Part shown: one piece after another, positions 26,919 to 37,495 of the stretch
How positions within the stretch are numbered: the stretch's first letter is position 1
Layout of the letters: each line of letters begins with the position of its first letter
Source of the DNA: SCGC-AG-212-J23 sp036406675
GTDB lineage: Bacteria; Pseudomonadota; Gammaproteobacteria; Burkholderiales; SG8-39
Length of the DNA: 64,000 nucleotides
Reading direction: 5' to 3'
Assembly: GCA_036406675.1 (NCBI GenBank)
Contig: DASXAO010000172.1
Span: 1 to 64,000 of the forward strand
The notes under the pieces: model-generated
Database searches by the model: none
Seen by the model: only the letters and a program-made list of their open reading frames with translations
What the model was told of the DNA's origin: nothing
Made by a program: the position numbers and the translations under genes

Positions 26919-28571
26919 ATGGATATTCAAAGACTGATCCTGCTTTTCATCTTCAGCTTTTCGCTGCTGATGCTGTGGGAGGCGTGGAACAAGCAGGGCC
27001 GCCCCGCCCCGGCGCCGACGGCGCCCTCCGCGCAGCAGGGGGTGCCTGCGCCGAAGCCTGCCGCGCCGGAAGCGGCCTCCAAGCCTGCGGCGAGCACCGT
27101 TCCGGGCGCCGAGGCGTCGGCCAAGGGGGAGACGATCCGCGTCACCACCGATCTCGTGGTGGCCGAGCTCGATACGCTGGGCGCCACGTTGAAGCGGGTC
27201 GAGCTCCTTCAGCACAAGGATTCGAGGGATCCGAGCAAGCCCTTCGTGCTGCTCGGCGCCGAGCATCATTACGAGGCGCAGAGCGGGCTCGCGGGAGAAG
27301 CCGGCCCCAACCACCGCAGCCTGTGGCGCGTAGAGGCCGGCGAGCGCAGCCTCGCTCCGGGTCGCGATGCCATCGAGGTCAAGTTCTCGGCCAGCGGCAA
27401 GGACGGCCTCGAAGTCACCAAGACCTACACCTTCAAGCGCGACAGCTACGTGATCGATGTCGCGCTCGAGCTGCGCAACGCTGGCGCGGCGGCCGCTTCG
27501 ACGTACGCCTATTTCCAGCTCACCCACGACGGCAGGCCGGATACGCCGACGAACAGCGTGGCGTCGACCTTCGGCGCGCAGAGCTTCATCGGCTTCGGCG
27601 TGTACACGAACGAGCACAAGTACCAGAAGGTTCACCTCTCGGACCTCGACAAGGGCAAGTCGGATCTGCACGTAAAGCAGGCCGACAACGGATGGCTCGC
27701 CTTCGTGCAGCACTACTTCGTCTCGGCTTGGTTGCCTCCCGAGGCTACGCCGCGCGACTACGTCACCGAGAAGCGCCCCGACGGCACCTACGCCGGGCGC
27801 TTGATGTTCCCCGCCAGCGTCGCGCCGGGCGCGTCGGCGCGAATCTCGGCGCCGCTTTACGCCGGGCCGCAGGAGCAACGGCGGCTGCGCGCGGCCGCGC
27901 CGGGGCTCGACCTCGTAGTCGACTACGGGTGGCTCGCGATCATCGCCTGGCCGCTCTTCTGGCTGCTGCAGCAGTACCACAGCCTGAGCGGCAACTGGGG
28001 CGTCGCCATCATCCTGCTGACAGTGACCGTCAAGCTGCTGTTCTTCCCGCTTTCCGCGGCGAGCTACAAGTCGATGGCCAAGATGAAGCTGGTGACGCCG
28101 CGCCTCACCAAGATCCGCGAGCAGTACGCGCACGACCGCCAGAAGATGAACCAGGCGATGATGGAGCTCTACAAGACCGAGAAGATCAACCCGCTCGGCG
28201 GCTGCTTCCCGATCGTGGTCCAGATCCCGGTGTTCATCGCGTTGTACTGGGTGCTGCTCGCCGCGATCGAACTGCGGAACGCGCCATTCGTGCTCTGGAT
28301 CCACGACCTCGCCGCGCTCGATCCCTACTATGTGCTGCCGATCCTGATGACCGCCACCATGGTGCTGCAGACCAGGATGAACCCGGTGCCGCCGGATCCG
28401 GTCCAGGCGCGGGTCATGAAGTTCATGCCGTTCGTCTTCAGCATCTTTTTCTTCTTCTTCCCCGCCGGCCTGGTGCTCTACTGGCTGGTCAACAACATTC
28501 TCTCGATCCTTCAGCAGTGGCAGATCCAGCGCATGTTCGACCGCGACAAGCCTGCCCATGCCAAGCGCTGA
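26919..28571 (+). CDS. yidC: membrane protein insertase YidC
   Basis: Inserts and folds inner-membrane proteins alone or with SecYEG; 550 residues. N-terminal helix MDIQRLILLFIFSFSLLMLW, a Pro/Ala-rich linker, the large periplasmic domain (about 65-340) and the conserved five-helix core (about 350-540) with the LLFFPLSAASYKSMAKM segment holding the coiled hairpin region. A GTG two codons upstream (26913) is possible, but ATG 26919 gives the canonical MDIQR start. The C-terminus is basic, as needed for ribosome contact. The last 14 bp overlap mnmE. Confidence 0.96.
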   Translation: MDIQRLILLFIFSFSLLMLWEAWNKQGRPAPAPTAPSAQQGVPAPKPAAPEAASKPAASTVPGAEASAKGETIRVTTDLVVAELDTLGATLKRVELLQHKDSRDPSKPFVLLGAEHHYEAQSGLAGEAGPNHRSLWRVEAGERSLAPGRDAIEVKFSASGKDGLEVTKTYTFKRDSYVIDVALELRNAGAAAASTYAYFQLTHDGRPDTPTNSVASTFGAQSFIGFGVYTNEHKYQKVHLSDLDKGKSDLHVKQADNGWLAFVQHYFVSAWLPPEATPRDYVTEKRPDGTYAGRLMFPASVAPGASARISAPLYAGPQEQRRLRAAAPGLDLVVDYGWLAIIAWPLFWLLQQYHSLSGNWGVAIILLTVTVKLLFFPLSAASYKSMAKMKLVTPRLTKIREQYAHDRQKMNQAMMELYKTEKINPLGGCFPIVVQIPVFIALYWVLLAAIELRNAPFVLWIHDLAALDPYYVLPILMTATMVLQTRMNPVPPDPVQARVMKFMPFVFSIFFFFFPAGLVLYWLVNNILSILQQWQIQRMFDRDKPAHAKR

Positions 28572-29904
28572 GCGGCCTGGCCGCGATCCCGATCCAGTAG
28601 GCCGCGACACCATCGCCGCGATCGCCACCCCCGCGGGGCGCGGCGGCATCGGGGTCGTCCGGGTCTCGGGGCCGAACGTGCCCGAGATCTCGAGCAGGAT
28701 CGTGGGCGGCCTGCCGCCGCCGCGGCAGGCGCATTTCGCGCGCTTCCGGGACGCCCGCGGCGAGGCCATCGACGAGGGCCTTGCGCTCTATTTTCCCGCG
28801 CCGAATTCCTATACCGGGGAAGCCGTGCTCGAACTGCACGGCCACGGCGGCCCGGTGGTGATGCACACGCTGCTGCGCGCGTGCCTCGAGGCCGGAGCGA
28901 GGCTCGCGGAGCCGGGGGAGTTCACGCGACGCGCGTTTCTCGAGGGCAAGCTCGACCTGGCGCAGGCCGAAGCGGTGGCCGACCTGATCGAGGCCTCGAG
29001 CGAGCAGGCGGCGCGCGCTGCCCTGCGCTCCCTGAGCGGAGAGTTTTCGGCCGCGATCCACGCGCTCGCTTCGCGGCTGGTCGAGCTGCGCGCGCTCACC
29101 GAAGCCATGCTCGATTTCCCGGAGGAGGAGCTCGACGCCGTCCACCGTTCAGACGCCGCTTCCCGCTTGGCGGCCATCAGGCAGAGTCTCGACCAGGTCC
29201 TCGCCAAGAGCCGCGAGGGCAGCCTTCTGCGCAGCGGCATCCACGTGGTGCTCGCCGGCCGCCCGAACGTCGGCAAGTCGAGCCTGCTCAACCGGCTGGC
29301 CGGCGCGGAGCGCGCGATCGTCACCCCGATCGCCGGCACGACGCGCGATGCGCTGCGCGAGCCGATCCAGATCGAAGGCGTGCCGCTCACGCTGGTCGAT
29401 ACCGCCGGGCTGCGCGAGTCGGACGACGAGCTCGAGCGCCTCGGCGTGGAGCGCACGCGTCGCGAGCTCGCGCAGGCTGATCTCGTCGTCATGGTCGAGG
29501 ACGCGGGCGCAGCGGCGCAGCCGCTTCCCGGCGTCGCGACGCGGGCCGAGCGGATCGTGGTGTACAACAAGCTCGACCTCTCGCCGCGTTTCGAGCGCCC
29601 GCAGGGCTCGCTCGCGGTATCGGCCAAGACCGGGCAGGGGCTCGAGGAACTGCGCGCCGCGATCCTCGCGGCGGCCGGCTGGTCCGCGACCGGCGAGTCG
29701 GTGTTCCTCGCGCGCGAGCGCCATTTGCGTGCGCTCGAAAACGCGCGCGGCCATATCGACCTTGCGCGCCGCGAGCTCGACCGGTGGGAGCTCTTCGCCG
29801 AGGAGCTGCGCCTCGCGCACGCCGCGCTCGGCGCCATTACGGGCGAATTCACCGCGGACGACCTGCTCGGCGAGATCTTCGGCCGCTTCTGCATCGGCAA
29901 GTGA
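28558..29904 (+). CDS. mnmE: tRNA modification GTPase MnmE
   Basis: With MnmG it installs the cmnm5 group on U34 of certain tRNAs; 448 residues. The N-terminal folate-binding domain includes FTRRAFLEGKLDLAQAEAVADL. The inserted G domain has GRPNVGKSSLLN (G1), DTAGLRES (G3) and NKLD (G4). The C-terminal CIGK holds the catalytic Cys. It starts within the yidC 3' end and its stop overlaps the next gene's GTG (GTGA). Its partner mnmG lies about 4.4 kb downstream on the same strand. Confidence 0.97.
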   Translation: MPSAERPGRDPDPVGRDTIAAIATPAGRGGIGVVRVSGPNVPEISSRIVGGLPPPRQAHFARFRDARGEAIDEGLALYFPAPNSYTGEAVLELHGHGGPVVMHTLLRACLEAGARLAEPGEFTRRAFLEGKLDLAQAEAVADLIEASSEQAARAALRSLSGEFSAAIHALASRLVELRALTEAMLDFPEEELDAVHRSDAASRLAAIRQSLDQVLAKSREGSLLRSGIHVVLAGRPNVGKSSLLNRLAGAERAIVTPIAGTTRDALREPIQIEGVPLTLVDTAGLRESDDELERLGVERTRRELAQADLVVMVEDAGAAAQPLPGVATRAERIVVYNKLDLSPRFERPQGSLAVSAKTGQGLEELRAAILAAAGWSATGESVFLARERHLRALENARGHIDLARRELDRWELFAEELRLAHAALGAITGEFTADDLLGEIFGRFCIGK

Positions 29905-30959
29905 GGGCGGCGCGCGACAGCTGGGTGAATCCAGCGCTTGCGCTTCTGCTGTGCGCGGCGGTCGGCGGCGCGTTTGCCTGGCTGAGGATGCCGCTGCCGT
30001 GGATGACGGGCCCGCTCCTCGCGATGGCGACGTGCAATTTCGCCGGCGCCGGAATGCGCAGCCCGCCCGGCGCGCGTGCCGTCGGCCAGATCGTCATCGG
30101 AACCGCGCTCGGCCTTTATTTCACCCCGATGGTCGGGCGCGAGGTGGGCGAGCACTGGTGGGTGCTGGTCGCCGCGGCGCTCGTCGCCATCTTCCTCGGC
30201 GTGCTCGGCGGCTGGGTGCTCAGCCGCGCCTCGGGCGTCGACGCGAGAACCGCGTTTTTCGCCAGCGTTCCCGGCGGTGCCGTGGAGATGGCAATCCTGG
30301 GGGAGCGCTTCCACGCGCGGGTCGACCGCATCGCGCTCGCGCAATCGTTGCGCGTGCTCATCGTCGTGATCGCGGTGCCGTTCGCGATGACCTATTCCGG
30401 CGCGCATGGCGCGGACAGCTACGTGCAGGTCGCGGTGCCCGTGCGCTGGCCAGGGCTTGCCATGCTGCTCGCGGTGGGAGGACTGGCGGGCCTGGCGCTC
30501 AATCGGTTGCGCATGCCGAACGCGTTCTTTTTCGGACCGCTCGCCACCACGATCGCGCTCACGGTGAACGGCGTCGAGCTCTCGTCCTTGCCCACGGCGC
30601 TGACCAGCCCGGCGCAGATGTTGCTCGGCTGCGCGCTTGGCGCGCGCTTCGAGCGCCGCTCGCTCGAAAGCGCGCCCCGCTATGTCACGGCAGTGCTGGT
30701 GAGCGTGCTCGTGGCCTTGCTCGTGTCCGCGGCGTGCGGCTGGGCCGTCGGTCTCGCCGCGGGCGTCTCCGTTCCGAGCATGATCCTCGCCATGGCGCCG
30801 GGCGGCATCGCGGAAATGTGCATTACCGCCAAGGTCCTCCAGCTCGGCGTGCCCCTCGTGACGGCGGCGCACGTCTTGCGGGTGGTGGTGGTCATCACCA
30901 CGACCGGAGCGGTGTTTCGCGCCGCGCGCGCCGTGCGGGCACGCTTTGCGAATCGTTAA
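29901..30959 (+). CDS. AbrB family (PF05145-type) polytopic membrane protein
   Basis: A 352-residue protein of about ten membrane helices made of two similar halves. Each half ends in the family's Gly-rich signature: ASVPGGAVEMAILGERF in the first and MAPGGIAEMCITAKVLQLG in the second. Despite the AbrB label, these are integral membrane proteins, sometimes annotated as ammonia monooxygenase or transport proteins; real substrates are unknown. The GTG at 29901 overlaps the mnmE stop (GTGA); a second GTG at 29925 is possible. Coupling to mnmE looks positional rather than functional. Confidence 0.85.
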   Translation: MRAARDSWVNPALALLLCAAVGGAFAWLRMPLPWMTGPLLAMATCNFAGAGMRSPPGARAVGQIVIGTALGLYFTPMVGREVGEHWWVLVAAALVAIFLGVLGGWVLSRASGVDARTAFFASVPGGAVEMAILGERFHARVDRIALAQSLRVLIVVIAVPFAMTYSGAHGADSYVQVAVPVRWPGLAMLLAVGGLAGLALNRLRMPNAFFFGPLATTIALTVNGVELSSLPTALTSPAQMLLGCALGARFERRSLESAPRYVTAVLVSVLVALLVSAACGWAVGLAAGVSVPSMILAMAPGGIAEMCITAKVLQLGVPLVTAAHVLRVVVVITTTGAVFRAARAVRARFANR

Positions 30960-30987
30960 ATCTATGTTTAACCAGTACTTTAGTACT

Positions 30988-31011
30988 AAGCGACGGCCGG
31001 GGCCGCCGCTT
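30988..31011 (+). other. GC-rich hairpin downstream of the AbrB-family gene
   Basis: AAGCG-A-CGGCC pairs with GGCCG-C-CGCTT around a GG centre: ten base pairs with one mismatch. It has no T-run, so it may be a weak terminator or an mRNA 3' stabiliser. Just before it, two copies of the self-complementary AGTACT occur 2 bp apart (about 30974-30987). Confidence 0.5.
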
Positions 31012-31027
31012 GGCTCAAAGTGCCCGG

Positions 31028-31036
31028 TGATAGAAT
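31028..31036 (+). promoter_or_regulatory. extended -10 promoter of pckG
   Basis: TGA followed by TAGAAT (31031-31036) fits the extended -10 pattern TGnTATAAT at 5 of 6 hexamer positions. A TTGGCT at 31010-31015 is 15 nt upstream, slightly too close for an ideal -35. It predicts a leader of about 65 nt containing the hairpin at 31061-31083. Confidence 0.5.
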
Positions 31037-31060
31037 CGCGCTCCTGTTGTTACCATGAGT

Positions 31061-31083
31061 CGGCCCGGCTTTGTGCTGGGCCG
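31061..31083 (+). promoter_or_regulatory. 5' UTR hairpin of pckG
   Basis: CGGCCCGGC (31061-31069) pairs with GCTGGGCCG (31075-31083) as nine pairs with one G-U, loop TTTGT, followed by TTTGG. It ends about 10 nt before the GGAG ribosome-binding site (31094-31097). It could be a leader attenuator or mRNA-stability element. Confidence 0.55.
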
Positions 31084-31106
31084 TTTGGCTTCTGGAGTCT
31101 ATGCGA

Positions 31107-32953
<1,847 letters not shown>

Positions 32954-32957
<4 letters not shown>

Positions 32958-34165
32958 TCCCGGCGTAGCAACTCGGCAGCCGCAGCCGCGATCAGCGCGG
33001 CGCTCGCGCCGGCTGCCAGTACCGCCGGAGAGCGGAAGTGCTCGAGCAACCCGCCGCCGGCCGCAAAACCGATCCCTACCCCGCAGAGCAGCGCGCTCGC
33101 CGACCATGTAAAGGCCTCGGTCATCTCTTCAGGCCGGGCCGTTTTTGCCACCAGCATCGACTGAACGATGAGCGCCGGCGCCATGACCACTCCGGCGAAG
33201 AGCGACCAGAAGGCGAAGGGCCAGGGCGACCAAGGCAATGCGAGGACTAGCAGTCCGGTGCCCATACAGGCGAGCATCAGCGAAAATTGGCGCGCCAAGG
33301 GTAAGTGCCAGCTTCTGCTACCGTAGGCGATTCCGCCGAGGGCACTGCCTGTGCTCATCAATCCAAGCAGGACACCAGCGAGCGCGGCATTGCCCCTTTC
33401 CGTAGCGTACGCGGTCATCCCGATTTCGAGCAGCCCGAAGGCGGTCGAGTAGCACAGGATTACCGCGATGAGGATCGGGAATCCGGGTCGCCCGAGCGGT
33501 CCGAGCGCGCTCGTCGCGGTACGCGGCTCGATTCGCCAGGAGCGTAGCGGCGGAGAGCGCAGGAAAAGCAGCGTACCGATGCACCCGGAAGCGGCCGCGA
33601 AAAGCACCGCTGCCGCAGGCGACGCGGCAGCCACGAAGAGCGCGACCAGCATTGGGCCGACGATGAAGATCAGCTCGATCAGCACCGATTCGAGGGAATA
33701 GGCGGTGGCGAGAAGCGCGTCCTCGCTCAGCCGCTGCCTGAAGTAGGTCCGCATGCACACGGTGATGGGCGGGAAGGTCGCGCCTGCGGCAGCGGCAAGC
33801 GCGAGCGTGAGAGCGGAGTCGGAGCGGCCATGGACCGCGGCGACGAGTCCGAGTAGCGCCGCGGGGAAAGCGATGCTGCAGGCGAGCAGCGCCCAACGGG
33901 GCCCGATCCTGTCGATCAAGCGGCCGACGGCGGGCGCGACGGCGGCTAGCCCCATGACGTAGGCTGCGGTGGCGGCCCCGCCCCTCGAGAAGGAATCGGT
34001 GGCGCCCTGCACGAGAAGCAGGATGGCGAGTCCCGTGATCCCGATCGGCAGACGGCCGATCACCGAAACGGCAATAGCGTGCTTCATGTCGCGCGGCTCG
34101 AGCAGCGCGGTGTAGCGGGCGAGGGAAATCACTGCGGCGCGGAAAGGTGGGATCGATTCTCGCAC
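32954..34165 (-). CDS. major facilitator superfamily transporter
   Basis: About 403 residues with twelve predicted membrane segments, beginning IGRLPIGITGLAILLLV. It belongs to a group of MFS proteins of unknown substrate. The frame is open to 34453 but upstream of 34165 it translates the parS palindromes and unrelated sequence, so those residues are not real. GTG 34165 and GTG 34132 are both plausible starts; neither has a strong Shine-Dalgarno. It is divergent from mnmG and its stop codon shares the palindrome CTAG with pckG. The substrate cannot be inferred from context. Confidence 0.85.
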
Positions 34166-34199
34166 GACGGGCTTCTGCTGCGATGCAGCATGAGCGGTA

Positions 34200-34254
34200 T
34201 GTTTCACGTGGAACCAACCAGCTTTGACCGCCCTGACTGGTTCCACGTGAAACC
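34200..34254. other. parS: paired parS-like centromere sites in inverted orientation
   Basis: TGTTTCACGTGGAACC (34200-34215) matches the universal parS 16-mer at 14 of 16 positions. GGTTCCACGTGAAACC (34239-34254) matches at 13 of 16. The two form a perfect 16-bp inverted repeat (34201-34216 with 34238-34253) across a 21-bp spacer. They lie 2.5 kb upstream of parA-parB and about 10 kb from the oriC candidate, the expected neighbourhood. ParB should load here. Confidence 0.85.
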
Positions 34255-34260
34255 CTCGCG

Positions 34261-34266
34261 TAAAAT
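34261..34266 (+). promoter_or_regulatory. -10 element of mnmG, abutting the second parS
   Basis: TAAAAT (5 of 6) ends 13 nt before the mnmG ATG. The -35 position 16-18 nt upstream falls inside the second parS site (34239-34254), so ParB bound there would compete with RNA polymerase. Confidence 0.45.
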
Positions 34267-34279
34267 GCGCGGCCTTCCG

Positions 34280-36118
34280 ATGCGATTCCCAGAGCGATTC
34301 GACGTCATCGTGGTAGGCGGCGGCCATGCGGGTACGGAAGCCGCCCTCGCCGCCGCCAGGATGGGCTGCCAGACCCTCCTCCTGACGCATAGCGTGGAAA
34401 CGCTCGGACAGATGTCGTGCAATCCTTCCATCGGCGGCATCGGCAAGGGACATCTCGTCAAGGAAATCGACGCGCTCGGCGGCGCCATGGCGTTGGCTAC
34501 TGACGAGGCTGGTATCCAGTTCCGCACCCTGAATTCATCGAAGGGTCCTGCAGTCCGTGCCACGCGCGCCCAGGCTGACCGGCTGCTCTACAAGCACGCC
34601 ATCCGGTGTCGGCTGGAGAACCAGCCCGGCCTGACGCTGTTTCAGCAACCCGTGGACGACATCATCCTGGAGGGCGATCGGGCGGTCGGCGTGCTGACCC
34701 AGCTCGGTTTGGAGTTCCGGGCGTCCTCGGTGGTGCTCACTACGGGTACCTTCCTCGCCGGGGTGGTCCACGTCGGGTTGGACCGCCATCCGGCCGGCCG
34801 CGCGGGAGAACCCGCCGCTGTTACGCTGGCCGCCCGCTTGCGGGAGCTGAAGCTGCCGGTCGGCCGGCTCAAGACCGGCACGCCACCACGCCTCGACGCC
34901 CGCAGCATCGAATTCGCGGTGATGGGCGTCCAGCCTGGGGATGCTCCGGAGCCGGTGTTTTCCTTCGTCGGCGCGCGCGGCATGCACCCGCGCCAGATGC
35001 CCTGCTGGGTCGCCCACACGAACGAGCGCACGCACGACATCATCCGGGCCGGGCTCGACCGCTCGCCGATGTTCACGGGCGTGATTCAGGGCGTCGGCCC
35101 GCGGTACTGCCCGTCGATCGAAGACAAGATCCACCGCTTCGCCGACAAGACGAGCCACCAGATTTTCCTGGAGCCCGAGAGCCTCTCGACGAACGAGATC
35201 TATCCGAACGGCATTTCGACGAGCCTGCCTTTCGACGTGCAGCTCGCTCTCGTACGCTCGATCCGCGGCCTCGAGAGCGCGCACATCGTGCGCCCGGGGT
35301 ACGCGATCGAGTACGACTATTTCGACCCGAGGAGCCTGCGCGATTCGCTCGAGACGAAGAGCATTCACGGGCTGTTCTTCGCGGGGCAGATCAACGGAAC
35401 CACCGGTTACGAAGAAGCCGCGGCGCAAGGCCTGCTCGCCGGAGTCAACGCCGCGAGCCGGGCGCTTGGGCGCGAACCATGGACGCCGCGCCGCGACCAA
35501 GCCTATATCGGCGTCCTCGTCGACGACCTGGTGACCCGCGGCGTTTCCGAGCCTTACCGCATGTTCACCAGCCGCGCCGAATATCGGCTCATGCTGAGAG
35601 AGGACAACGCGGACCTGCGGCTCACGGAGGCGGGTCGGCGGCTCGGACTGATCGAGGACGCACGCTGGTCGGCCTACTGCCGAAAACGCGAGGCCATCGA
35701 AAAGGAAACGCAGCGTCTGCGGTCTACGTATGTAAGCGCAGGCTTTCAACAAAAGCACTCTATCTACGAGCTTCTCCGCCGCCCCGAAGAGTCTTTTGCC
35801 CGCCTCGTGCCGGAAGCCGAGCTCGACCCGGCGGTGATCGAGCAGATCGAAATCCAGGCGAAGTACGAGGGGTACATCGAGCGCCAGCGCGCGGAGGTCG
35901 AGCGCAACGCAGAGATGGAGAGCCGGGAACTGCCGGCCGATCTCGACTACGGCCAGGTGAAGGGGCTTTCGGCGGAAGTCCAGCAGAAGCTGAACCGGCA
36001 TCGTCCGCGCACCATCGGCCAGGCGGGGCGGATCTCCGGTGTCACCCCGGCGGCGATTTCGCTGCTGCTGGTGCACCTGAAGCGAGGCTTCAGGACTCCC
36101 GAGCACAAGACGGCATGA
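34280..36118 (+). CDS. mnmG: tRNA uridine-5-carboxymethylaminomethyl synthesis enzyme MnmG
   Basis: The FAD-dependent partner of MnmE in wobble-uridine modification; 612 residues. The FAD dinucleotide motif VVGGGHAGTEAALAAARMG is at the N-terminus, followed by CNPSIGGIGKGHLVKEIDA with the catalytic Cys region, and later QINGTTGYEEAAAQGL. The frame is open upstream, but ATG 34280 (MRFPERFDVIVVGGG) is the canonical start; ATG 34265 overlaps the -10. Its stop overlaps the rsmG ATG. It begins the mnmG-rsmG-parA-parB cluster that commonly precedes the atp operon near the origin. Confidence 0.97.
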   Translation: MRFPERFDVIVVGGGHAGTEAALAAARMGCQTLLLTHSVETLGQMSCNPSIGGIGKGHLVKEIDALGGAMALATDEAGIQFRTLNSSKGPAVRATRAQADRLLYKHAIRCRLENQPGLTLFQQPVDDIILEGDRAVGVLTQLGLEFRASSVVLTTGTFLAGVVHVGLDRHPAGRAGEPAAVTLAARLRELKLPVGRLKTGTPPRLDARSIEFAVMGVQPGDAPEPVFSFVGARGMHPRQMPCWVAHTNERTHDIIRAGLDRSPMFTGVIQGVGPRYCPSIEDKIHRFADKTSHQIFLEPESLSTNEIYPNGISTSLPFDVQLALVRSIRGLESAHIVRPGYAIEYDYFDPRSLRDSLETKSIHGLFFAGQINGTTGYEEAAAQGLLAGVNAASRALGREPWTPRRDQAYIGVLVDDLVTRGVSEPYRMFTSRAEYRLMLREDNADLRLTEAGRRLGLIEDARWSAYCRKREAIEKETQRLRSTYVSAGFQQKHSIYELLRRPEESFARLVPEAELDPAVIEQIEIQAKYEGYIERQRAEVERNAEMESRELPADLDYGQVKGLSAEVQQKLNRHRPRTIGQAGRISGVTPAAISLLLVHLKRGFRTPEHKTA

Positions 36119-36723
36119 CGCCGGAGGACGCGCTTCGCCGCGGCGTGGCGGAGCTGGGGCTCGCGCTGCCGCAGGGCGCCGAGGCGCGGCTCATGCAATA
36201 CATGGCGCTGCTGGAGAAATGGAACCGCACCTACAACCTGACGGCGATTCGCAATCCGGCTGAGGTCGTGACCCACCATCTGCTCGACTGTCTTGCCGTG
36301 GTGCCACACCTTCCGGTTGCCGCAGAGGGCGCTCTTGCCGACGTGGGCGCTGGCGCGGGCCTGCCGGGCATTCCGATTGCGCTCGCGCGGCCGCGGTGGC
36401 GCGTCACCCTGAACGATGCGAGCGAAAAGAAGGTGGCTTTCATGCGTCAGGCGGCGATCGAGCTCGAGCTCTCGAACGTGGCCGTGCATCCGGGGCGCGT
36501 CGAGCAATGGATGCCGCAGCCGAGATTCGCGCTCGTCATCGCGCGTGCGTTCGCCGGGCTGGCCCAGTTCCGGTCGCGCTGCGCGCACCTGGTCTCTTCC
36601 GGCGGCGTGCTGGCGGCGATGACCGGCGCGGCGCCGCAGGCCGGCGACTGCCGCGTCATTTCGCTGAGCGTGCCGCTGCTCGAGGCACAGCGCCATCTCG
36701 TGCTCTGTCCGGTGGAGAGCTGA
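36115..36723 (+). CDS. rsmG: 16S rRNA (guanine-527-N7)-methyltransferase RsmG
   Basis: Methylates G527 in the 530 loop of 16S rRNA; 202 residues. KWNRTYNLTAIRNPAEVVTHH and the SAM-binding DVGAGAGLPGIPIAL motif are characteristic, followed by the ARAFAGL segment. Loss of this gene is known to give low-level streptomycin resistance in other bacteria. The ATG overlaps the mnmG stop (ATGA, 36115-36118) and parA follows after 1 bp, so the four genes are one transcription unit. Confidence 0.96.
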   Translation: MTPEDALRRGVAELGLALPQGAEARLMQYMALLEKWNRTYNLTAIRNPAEVVTHHLLDCLAVVPHLPVAAEGALADVGAGAGLPGIPIALARPRWRVTLNDASEKKVAFMRQAAIELELSNVAVHPGRVEQWMPQPRFALVIARAFAGLAQFRSRCAHLVSSGGVLAAMTGAAPQAGDCRVISLSVPLLEAQRHLVLCPVES

Positions 36724-36724
36724 G

Positions 36725-37495
36725 GTGGCGCGCGTGCTGGCGGTCGTGAACCAGAAAGGCGGCGTGGGCAAGACCACCACCAGCGTGAACCTCGCGGCCG
36801 CGCTGGCGCAAGCCGAGCGGCGCGTGATGCTGGTGGACCTGGACCCGCAGGGCAACGCCACCATGGGCAGCGGGGTCGACAAGCGCAACCTCGTGCGCAC
36901 GGTGTACCACCTGCTGGTCGGCCTGGCGGACCTGCAAAGCGTGCGCGCGCGCCCCGAGCGCGCGGGCTTCGACCTGCTTCCCGCCAATCGCGAGCTCGCC
37001 GGGGCGGAAATCGAGCTGGTCGGGCTCGACGCTCGCGAAACCCGCCTGCGCGATGCGCTCGCGCGCGTCGACGCCGAATACGACTTCGTGCTGATCGACT
37101 GCCCGCCGTCGCTCAGCCTGCTCACGGTGAACGGGCTGACCGCGGCGCAACGAGTACTGATTCCGATGCAATGCGAGTACTACGCGCTCGAGGGCCTGTC
37201 GGACCTCGTGTCCACGATCAAGCGCGTGCGCGCGAACCTCAACCCGCAGCTCGAAATCGCCGGCCTGCTGCGCACCATGTACGACCCGAGGAACACGCTC
37301 TCGCAGCACGTATCGCAGCAGCTCGAGCAGCACTTCGGCGACAAGGTTTATCGCACGCTGGTGCCGCGCAACGTGCGCCTCGCCGAAGCGCCGAGCTACG
37401 GGGTACCGGCGGTGCTGTGGGACGCGGCCTCCAAGGGCGCGCAGGCCTATCTCGCGCTCGCCGCGGAAATTCTCGCTCAGGGACAAGCCGCATGA
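36725..37495 (+). CDS. parA: chromosome-partitioning ATPase ParA (Soj)
   Basis: A deviant-Walker ATPase of 256 residues that moves or positions parS-ParB complexes. The N-terminal VVNQKGGVGKTTTSVNLA is the deviant Walker A with its signature Lys, MLVDLDPQGNATMG is Walker A', and DFVLIDCPPSL is Walker B. It lacks the N-terminal helix-turn-helix of plasmid type Ia ParA, as chromosomal Soj proteins do. Start GTG 36725, 1 bp after rsmG. Confidence 0.96.
   Translation: MARVLAVVNQKGGVGKTTTSVNLAAALAQAERRVMLVDLDPQGNATMGSGVDKRNLVRTVYHLLVGLADLQSVRARPERAGFDLLPANRELAGAEIELVGLDARETRLRDALARVDAEYDFVLIDCPPSLSLLTVNGLTAAQRVLIPMQCEYYALEGLSDLVSTIKRVRANLNPQLEIAGLLRTMYDPRNTLSQHVSQQLEQHFGDKVYRTLVPRNVRLAEAPSYGVPAVLWDAASKGAQAYLALAAEILAQGQAA

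Noticed and set aside
34201..34253. The large inverted repeat before mnmG as an intrinsic terminator
   Set aside because: No T-run, a 21-bp loop, and each arm is itself a near-palindromic parS 16-mer, so centromere sites explain it better.
34079..34279. Upstream extension of mnmG by 67 codons
   Set aside because: These codons translate the parS palindromes and the mnmG promoter; the conserved protein begins at 34280.
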